This document shows, one piece after another, positions 57,049 to 64,000 of a DNA stretch of 64,000 nucleotides; position 1 is the first letter of the stretch; each line of letters begins with the position of its first letter. The DNA is from Ridgeia piscesae. Taxonomy: Eukaryota > Annelida > Polychaeta > Sabellida > Siboglinidae. A model generated the notes under the pieces. The model saw nothing but the letters and a program-made list of their open reading frames with translations, had not been told where the DNA came from and made no database searches. The position numbers and the translations under genes were made by a program. Location of the stretch: the NCBI GenBank assembly GCA_025642075.2, contig JAODUO010000871.1:1-64000 (forward strand). Reading direction: 5' to 3'.

Positions 57049-58110
57049 TTGCAGGCTATCAGATGGCAATCGCCAACACACTTCGTGCCATTTCCGGTGT
57101 GGATGTAGGGAGGAATCCTGCACTGAAATCGCTACTTCGAAATATCGAAATGGAACAGGCACCATCAACGTCATTTCCAGAGTAGAATCTCGCCTTAGTT
57201 TTGTCAGCATTGACAAAACCACCTTTCGAACCGCTAGACCAAACATCGGACCAGCTGCTTACATAGAAGACAGTTTTCCTCATCGCACATACTTGCGGCA
57301 AACGTTGGGGCGAAATCCATGCCTTTGAACATGCCTGACTACAACAGACCTATCATTCATATCAAAGACGCAAGTATTGGGCAAGGGCCCGAAATGAGTG
57401 CACTGAGATTCTACCTAGAAAGGTCCATGCCTTGAAGGGAGCACAAGCGCCTCCTCTTTGTGTCGTTCAAACCAGGGTATAAACGATTCTGGAGTGCTAC
57501 ACAAATTCCCTATACCTCTCCTTGCATCTCTCGCATTCCACTGACAGGCCTCCACGGAATAGATTCTGTGAGCTGATACCTGGTGCTGTCATAACACATT
57601 CACTGACTTTTATCTCAAGAACCTATCTCTCTATTCTGCTGATCTCATTCAACTAGGACTGGTAGTGGCTGCAGAATCAATTCTGCACCCAACATTAGAG
57701 ATCATTAGAGGTAACATTGTCTATATCCCACCATCCATTCACCTAGATTCTGCATCTTGTGAAGCGACGGAGCCAGGCTAAGTCTATGTTAGGCAACAAA
57801 TTATATATTTTTAGAATTAAAATATGTATTTATAAGTAACATACTTACCTGGCTCCGTTGCTTCACCATATCACCCTCCCTCCTTCCCCGCTATAGGGAG
57901 ATTACCTATCACAGTATGAGCCTTTTTGCCAAAGTGCGAAGAGAAGAGACTCAGTGACTGGATGGAGTGGGGGAGCGTGGGGATAGATAATTTTTTCATT
58001 TTATGAATTATGGCGAGCAACTTGGGCGCGGCCAAGTCTATTGCACCTTGTGAAGCGACGGAGCCAGGTAAGTATGTTACTTATAAATACATATTTTAAT
58101 TTTAAAATAT
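57049..58110 (+). mobile_element. DIRS-like element copy D, recombinase remainder and 3' end
   Basis: Direct continuation of copy C: GYQMAIANTLRAISG, VGRNPALKSLLRNIEM, LTKPPFEPLDQTSDQLL, then a shortened recombinase (about 250 bp missing versus copy B between ARNEC and the HALKG segment, and again before the His/Arg box). It ends with LILVVAAESILHP-like sequence and the full terminal unit 57800-58110. Confidence 0.88.
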
Positions 58111-58139
58111 AGATTTTGTATCTTTGCCAATTGTCCCTT

Positions 58140-58450
58140 ACAAGTGACAATACATCTTTAACAAGCAAATACCACAGTCAGATCATTTTAAAGAAAATGT
58201 CTCTTGTTAACGATATGAGATGGCAAGAAACACAGCCAAATTGTGTGAAACAATGACAGGATTGGTTGGTTGAATTATCTACTTCCACTCCACTCACCCA
58301 GGGCAATGATCAGAATGCAACTGATATCAATAAAGTGTACGATATTTTTTTTCTTCAGAATATTCTATGTTTGTCACCTAAATCTGAGAATATATCAGCC
58401 TGCCACAGAAAAAAAAACAATTAGCTTTGCTTTCCAGGCATACAGCACTC
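58140..58450 (+). repeat. Repeat family R480, copy 4
   Basis: GAAACACAGCCAAATTGTGT, AATGATCAGAATGCAACTGA, TATCAATAAAGTGTACGATA and the terminal GCTTTCCAGGCA. It ends about 50 bp before the CEP41 exon at 58501. Confidence 0.8.
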
Positions 58451-58500
58451 TCTGAGATGGCCATTTTTGTAGTATCATTTAATGTCACACATGTACTTAC

Positions 58501-58552
58501 CTGAAATGTGATTTTCTGATTCCATTAATGTCACCCGATGTATCTGAATTGC
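58501..58552 (-). CDS. CEP41: CEP41 internal exon (first in window)
   Basis: 52 nt; acceptor TTTACAG before 58552 and donor GTAAGT after 58501. In the frame set by the next exon it encodes AIQIHRVTLMESENHIS plus the first base of the following Asp codon. This falls in the variable linker before the rhodanese domain, so the call rests on splice sites, position and phase rather than conservation. Confidence 0.65.
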
Positions 58553-58734
58553 CTGTAAATAAATAACAATAAATAAGGAAGAGTCTACTAGAGCTGTAGT
58601 AAGCATGTTAACTTGCAAATGGTTCTCAATATCAGTTACCACTTTCTTGTTACTCCAAACAGCAAGGTATCCTATTAAGATCCATTTTTTCACATCTTGT
58701 TGTTCTAGTTGTTTCTCGCACTCTGCAAAATAGG

Positions 58735-59045
58735 CCGGGAACCAGGTCCAGCTCCTAGGATGTTTTCTGCTGCCTTTTTTCTCTCTAGTATTTCCTGATA
58801 ACTGTTACATATCACAACCACTCCCAACTAGGGCCAGAAACCCCCTTTTCGAGCCTGAAATGAAGTAAATTCAGATATAATGCGACTGTGGGCCATGTAT
58901 GGACACCATATTTGGCAGAAAGTATCTTGAGACATTGAGGAAGATGGTGGTGTCTGACACAGGGGTTGCCGCAATTCAATTTCATAGTGTGAGCCATTGT
59001 TGACTCCACCAAAAAATGAAAAACATTCTCTGCCTGACAACTTAG
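58735..59045 (-). repeat. Dispersed coding-like repeat K, copy 1
   Basis: Reverse complement is homologous to 61030-61285. Minus-strand frame: LSGRECFSFFGGVNNGSHYE, then IELRQPLCQTPPSS, and NSYQEILERKKAAENILGAG. It reads like a protein but I cannot place it. Stops are present. Confidence 0.6.
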
Positions 59046-59097
59046 TGTCATAAATGAATTCGATTTGATATGGTGTACCAAGAATTATTGTTAATGT

Positions 59098-59690
59098 GGG
59101 GTTTATGCCCAGGGTATCCTACGTAATTATATGAGGAAACAAGGTTCAAGATTCAACACCTAGAGATGCAGAGCTTCAAAATTAGGTATTACATGCCATA
59201 TGGTCAAGCAGTTTCATTTTCACACCCGCACAGTCCATGAATGGAGTGAAAACACATGGACCTAGAATGTTATCAGTGACCTTGACCTTCAATATAATTC
59301 ATATGTGCACATTCAAACTTAACACAAAACATTAAATCAAGATCATCGTTATTGTCCATGCAATAAAGATAGTAGTGCAATAGAAGACTTGACATTTGAT
59401 AACTAGGGTTTTCACCCATAGCGGGCATAATTATATGAGGAAGATTCAACATCTAGAGACGCAGAGCTTCACAATGACATACTGCATGCCACATGGTCAA
59501 GCATAGTTTGATTTTTGCGCCCAGTAGTCAATGCGCATTGACCTTGATTTTTGTCATTGACTTTGAATATAATTCAAATGTACACAGCCTAACTGAACAA
59601 CATTGAAAAACATTAAATTAACATCTAGATCATGATTATTGTCAATAAAATAAAGATAGTAGCGCATTAAAAAAACCAATATTTGATAAT
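59098..59690. repeat. Tandem duplication of about 300 bp
   Basis: 59098-59405 and 59406-59690 share ATTATATGAGGAA, ATTCAACAYCTAGAGAYGCA, GAGCTTCA, CATGGTCAAGCA and AATAAAGATAGTAG in the same order. Confidence 0.85.
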
Positions 59691-59699
59691 TAAAATGTT

Positions 59700-60770
59700 A
59701 ATGATTTAGAGGGCTTTTCACCGACAGTCAGTGGCGTAGCCCAATGGGAAGCCGGGGTACCATGCTCCCCAATCCTGAAAAAAAATTTGGATGGTGAGGA
59801 ACGGTCAGGACCAATAACTGGCTGCCTGATTCATAGAATCATAAAGTACAGAGGGCATAAAGATCCCTGTGTATGAGTTTCCTTCCCAGACCTACCATTT
59901 AGCAAAGAAATTTTTCATCATTCAAATAGTATTAAGTTAGGGATTCTCCACTACTGTCGCTGGCTGCAGTATAAAAGTTGACAGAGCAATGAAAATGTCA
60001 TTATTCTCAATGTGCATGATTGCTAATGTAATGGCTACGTAGGATTCAAAATAACAGTTGCCTGGTTACTACCGGTAGACTAGGGTCAAATTGCATTTTG
60101 TTATTATTTTCTTTGCATCACTGTCGACATGGATGAGATGTCTTTTTCACTTTTCTCCTACTATGTTCTCTGTCAGCAGTCTCCAATTCCTTCTATCTAT
60201 CATTTTCCCCATTCTTCTCTCACTCTTTCTAGATCACTTTTAATGCATCACAATTTCGGTCTTCTTCCTCACCTCCATTTCCCCCCCCCCACTTTCTGGG
60301 CAACTGCTCTCTTTGCCAGTTTTTCATCTCATATTTTTTCCAAATGACCAGCCCATCTACTCACCAATTTATTCTTAAAACTTTCCTTCACTCCAACCTC
60401 CACTCTAGGTTCATCCATTTTTCTCTATCAGCTCTCTTAACGCCCATGATTATGGCCATCATCTCTAGTGCACTGATGTATGCACATGAGCTGAGCACAT
60501 TTCCTTTACGTTTACGTGGTATGCATCTATCTCCCATCACCCCTTTGACTTTCCTCCAAGTGTTTGCCCCGGATGTAATCCTCATTTTAACCAAAGCAAT
60601 TAATGTAGTGGCTATAGGCTGATGTCATGTAGGGGCTTTGGGTTCGTGTCTCTTTAATGATGTGTTGTTTCTCTCTTACTTTCTAACTTTGACGCCTTCT
60701 GTGAATGGTTTTGCTGAACTGCCAGCTGTATTGGTCAGTGAACTTGGTTGTCATGGCGGTACTCATTTTT
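59700..60770. other. Unassigned region
   Basis: No domain-bearing ORF. The plus-strand frame 60344-60622 is opposite a minus frame reading GVKRADREKWMNLEWRLE, which is suggestive of LINE sequence but too short to call. Confidence 0.35.
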
Positions 60771-60771
60771 A

Positions 60772-60774
<3 letters not shown>

Positions 60775-60822
<48 letters not shown>
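60775..60822. repeat. (TA)n microsatellite
   Basis: About 23 TA units. Confidence 0.97.
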
Positions 60823-60828
<6 letters not shown>

Positions 60829-61029
60829 AAATACATAGTTTGCTTAGTGGTTGTTGGGTGGCCCCCTCCAATGTAAAATCCTGGCAATGCCACTGCTCAC
60901 AGCAGGCATAATTGTCGAGATAGAGAGGTCATCTTGGAATCAAAATGAAGCTTATGGCTATGGGAAGTTGTGTATGTAGAAAAGGGCAATTCTATTACAT
61001 AAAAACTAGTAAATATTCATTTATCGCTA

Positions 61030-61285
61030 ACTTGTCAGGCAGAGGATGTTTTCTTCATTTTTGGATTTTTGGATTTTTGGGGGGACTCAATGGCTCACAC
61101 TACAGAATTGAATTGGGGCAAACCCCTAAATCATTCACCACTGCCTTCCCCATTATGCCCTACCCCCGAGTTGAGTGTGGTCATTACCACATTGCGGTGG
61201 CCCAATGTACCAGTTATCAGGAAATACTAGTTACAAAAGTCAGCAGAAAACATCCTGAATGCTGGACCTGGCTCCCAGCCTAAAA
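61030..61285 (+). repeat. Dispersed coding-like repeat K, copy 2
   Basis: Reads LSGRGCFLHFW, GLNGSHYRIELGQTP and SYQEILVTKVSRKHPE, the same order as copy 1 in the opposite orientation. Confidence 0.6.
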
Positions 61286-61439
61286 TTCTAATATCTGACT
61301 AGTCTGTACATTATTGTGATCAAAATTATTAGACTTATGAGGTTTCATTCAACAAGTTTGCCTTATCAAACCAACCGTTCAATGCTGACACAGACCCCCA
61401 ATGTTGAGAGACCCCAGTTAGTGAACATGGAGTTCCAGT

Positions 61440-62290
61440 GTCAAATAGAATATTGATCCATGTAAAAAAAGTGACCGGGGGACAAAATACTATAATAAAT
61501 TGAACCCGTGTAAAAATGACCCACCCCTTGTTTCTTTATGGATCTTTTTTATGTTTCTGAATATTAATCACAATGAGAATAATGTTTTATTTATATAAAT
61601 TTATGCAACACTGCAATTTTATACATTGATAAAGTTATGTCTTTATTATGTTTTCCACTGGAAGATCTCCTTTTCAAATTGACTCTGTTCAATGGGTGGA
61701 CATATGTTGTGCACACTTGCACCAACACCAGTATTTAATGTTTAATTTCATGGGAAACATTATGCATAACTGCTGTAGGCAAATGAAAAATAAGGAGGGG
61801 TCATATTTCTATGGTATAGTATATTGACCCATGGTTCATACATTGTAAAAAAACATCCAGTTTAGGTAACTATGTGCCTGTATGTGAACCTTATAAGCAT
61901 CACAGTAAATATCCAATTGCTAATTACAACAAAATAAATATTCTAGGTGGGAGGTAGGGGAGGGGTCATATTTTTATAGTACAGTAATTGGTCAAGGTTC
62001 GTAATAGTATACTGTAAAACAAATTGCCAATTTAGATGGTTTTTAAACTCATCATTGTTCTGTGACACAAATTGAATACCAGATAATTATTGTCTTTTGA
62101 AGTGAAATAGGTGGTTATCTGCTGTAAATTAACATTGTAATCAAAACATTTATTTCAAATATCTATATCCATAAAATATGGTGGTGGATCATTTTTCTAT
62201 AGGGTGGGTTATTTTTCTAAAACTGAAAATCTATAGAAAAGTGGCCGAGGGGTCATTATTCTATATAGACTAGTGACCCCAGATGAGTTT
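61440..62290. repeat. Imperfect repeats with GGGGTCATATTTYTATRG
   Basis: At least three related units (61470, 61795, 61960) plus a terminal palindromic stretch near 62250 (GGGGTCATTATTCTATATAG and ACTAGTGACCCC). Probably a decayed non-autonomous element. Confidence 0.55.
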
Positions 62291-64000
62291 TCTATATGAC
62301 ACCAACATGTCAGGTTGATGTGCCACCCGTTATACTATCGTGCACTCCAAATGGTATGCGATTTACTAATATATTATAAACATGATTAATTTAGCCACAT
62401 AGCAAGTTTGCCTGACATAATTTAGATAAACAATAATGGTTATGAAATAAGAGGAAATTCACATAAGTACTTGTTACTTGATAAAGCCAATTTATAAAAA
62501 TTTAAACAACTATTAACACAGAATGTTGAATAAATAAATACCTAATGCTTACTGTTTAATATAGAACTTTCCTAATATGGCATCTTGCATAAGGTACCTG
62601 TCATACAACAGCTATCTCTAGTGAGACAGCGGACTTACAGTGGGATATGGGACAATTATTTGTTGTGGGGCATTTTCTTGTGGTTGGATAATCAAATATG
62701 TTACTGGTAATGCAATAAGGAATCTGTTTAATTGTTGTAGTGGGAGTGGCAAGTAATTGAAAGTATTTAAAACAATGATGTCCTGTTGATTTGAAACCTG
62801 TACCCATCAGGCCAGTAAAATTTGAAAATGTATGGCCTGAACTGGCCCAACAGCTTCAAAACACACGCTGGGCGGTCAGGCCAGTACTAATGTCGAGCTC
62901 TGCAACACCATTGATATAGAAATTAAAATACGTATACATGCTGCCTATGAAGCCTTTGGAGGACTCATGGAATGACATTAGTCTCCACAAAGTGTAATGG
63001 GTACAAGGTGACTACACTTCCAACACTACTGCACACATCTGAAACATACTCTACCATTACCACATCAGAAACCTTTCCCAAGTGCATCTCCAGTCGGCAT
63101 GACAAATCCTTTTTATCTCATGGAAAGACCACATTTCATATGTCAAAGGTTTGTGATGGGTTAACAACTGTCCAGCATATAAGCCATTCTACTAACTGCT
63201 TCCCAACTCTGCTGGACCATCACATCTTACCCTTATGAACGGAAGCAGACTGCTGTATAAAAAATCTTCGGGGAATTAACCAACAGGAAACGTCTTCATG
63301 GCAGATGAGGTAATAAAATAATTATGGTTAAAAGACACCTGAAAGTTACACAATCCCTGTAACCACCTGGGAGTCCACTGCACCACACTGGCACAATGGA
63401 CAGTAAAGAGAAAGAGATATGTTTTGGATCAGGTTTGTATTAATTTATAAAAAAATTGTTCCTGTAAACTGGAACACTAATTATTCATCTTTCTTACAAG
63501 CGAGTAGTACCTATGTGCTTTCCCTGATGTGAATGCATAATAAAAACAGTGTTGCATTACAATCACAGCTGCACTATCACTAATATCACAAACTTGAACT
63601 CAAGAGTGTTACTTTTGTACCAGCACTCTTCCAGACATATTTATGTTGCGAAAACTGGGCATCCTTTTGAAGCTCAAAGAGCGACCAGGTTTACATTTTT
63701 CTGCATCACTACAGTGAGCGAGATACTTATTTATTATTGGGGCTGTCTACGCATAGTCTTTGTCCAGGGTTCATTTGAATTTTTGATGTCAACAAGTAAC
63801 AAGCCTAAAGTATTGGGGCCTTTTCAAAATGATTTTTACTAACTTTTTTAATTTGTATGTGTTTGGAATGCTATTCTACATAACTTGCGGTACAAAGAAG
63901 GCAGATATTATTTTTGAATTGTGTTTAGACGTCTTAGACCAATTTATTTCCGTCAAAGCGATGTAAACCAGCTAATGACACAGCTCTGCATAGCTAACAT
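62291..64000. other. Unassigned end region
   Basis: Short ORFs without domains. I looked here for the CEP41 N-terminal exons (expected motif FKRLKVTTFAQL or similar) on the minus strand and did not find them. Confidence 0.5.

Larger units (their letters stand above)
31418..58552 (-). other. CEP41: CEP41 gene span (3' six exons)
   Basis: Six minus-strand coding exons with GT-AG junctions join in one frame to 750 nt including the stop. The protein aligns with the C-terminal two thirds of CEP41, a centrosomal and ciliary protein needed for tubulin polyglutamylation in cilia. The family is about 370 residues in vertebrates, so roughly the first 110-120 residues are missing and should lie beyond 64000. 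Introns are 11303, 8018, 4448, 1836 and 780 bp in transcription order. The first three carry LINE, DIRS, hAT and R480 sequences in both orientations. No disabling mutation is seen in the exons. Confidence 0.9.

Noticed and set aside
62291..64000. CEP41 N-terminal exons
   Set aside because: Searched on the minus strand for the conserved coiled segment before the linker; nothing convincing, so they are assumed to lie outside the window.

Overview
This window looks like nuclear DNA from a metazoan, probably a marine or other aquatic invertebrate. It is AT-rich, has no prokaryote-style operons, and carries one split host gene in a dense crowd of transposable elements. The element types (DIRS-like tyrosine-recombinase retroelements, Ty3/gypsy, Rex1/Babar-, CR1/L2- and Jockey-group LINEs, hAT, a Mutator-like element with a FLYWCH finger, MITEs, a tRNA-derived SINE) fit an animal genome. 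I cannot name the species.

The only host gene I can support is CEP41 (centrosomal protein of 41 kDa) on the minus strand. Six exons lie between 58552 and 31418. All junctions are GT-AG, phases are compatible, and they join to 750 nt including the stop (249 codons). They encode the linker, the whole rhodanese-like domain and the C-terminus. The N-terminal exons should lie beyond base 64000. The introns (11.3, 8.0, 4.4, 1.8 and 0.8 kb) hold most of the mobile elements in the right half.

Layout. 1-3677: an inverted repeat with two near-identical arms of at least 1077 bp; its loop holds a MITE, (TA)n and (GT)n. 4772-4860: a perfect 42-bp-arm hairpin. 4.9-8.9 kb: a decayed minus-strand Ty3/gypsy element with gag fused to mid-RT by an internal deletion. 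9.1-10.3 kb: a dispersed repeat whose second copy (19.2-21.4 kb) has been invaded by nested elements. 10.6-13.7 kb: four LINE pieces abutting one another. 15.9-17.6 kb: a DIRS derivative without RT. 19.6-21.3 kb: a nest of two inverted-repeat elements, the inner one with 16-bp-unit TIRs, a 9-10 bp target duplication and a FLYWCH-coding ORF. 22.4-24.3 kb: 5' part of a DIRS element. 28.0-30.6 kb: a minus-strand LINE with a duplicated segment. 30.7-31.4 kb: a minisatellite split by a second copy of the first MITE, right after the CEP41 stop codon. 34.7-36.0 kb: repeat, LINE and MITE nested three deep. 39.6-45.5 kb: the most complete DIRS-like element, with inverted ends, gag, RT (YLDD), RNase H and tyrosine recombinase remnants. 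45.6-46.5 kb: a hAT MITE with 8-bp target duplication. 47.5-50.3 kb: SINE, LINE and DIRS pieces. 51.1-53.2 kb: a decayed hAT-type transposase gene with a BED-like finger. 53.2-58.1 kb: a DIRS element split by a 2.3-kb composite insertion. 58.1-64 kb: repeats, tandem duplications and sequence I cannot identify.

None of the mobile elements looks intact. The clearest novel-looking items are the FLYWCH-bearing foldback element, the near-identical giant hairpin, the DIRS deletion derivative, and the target-site and empty-site pairs that let insertion order be read within one window.
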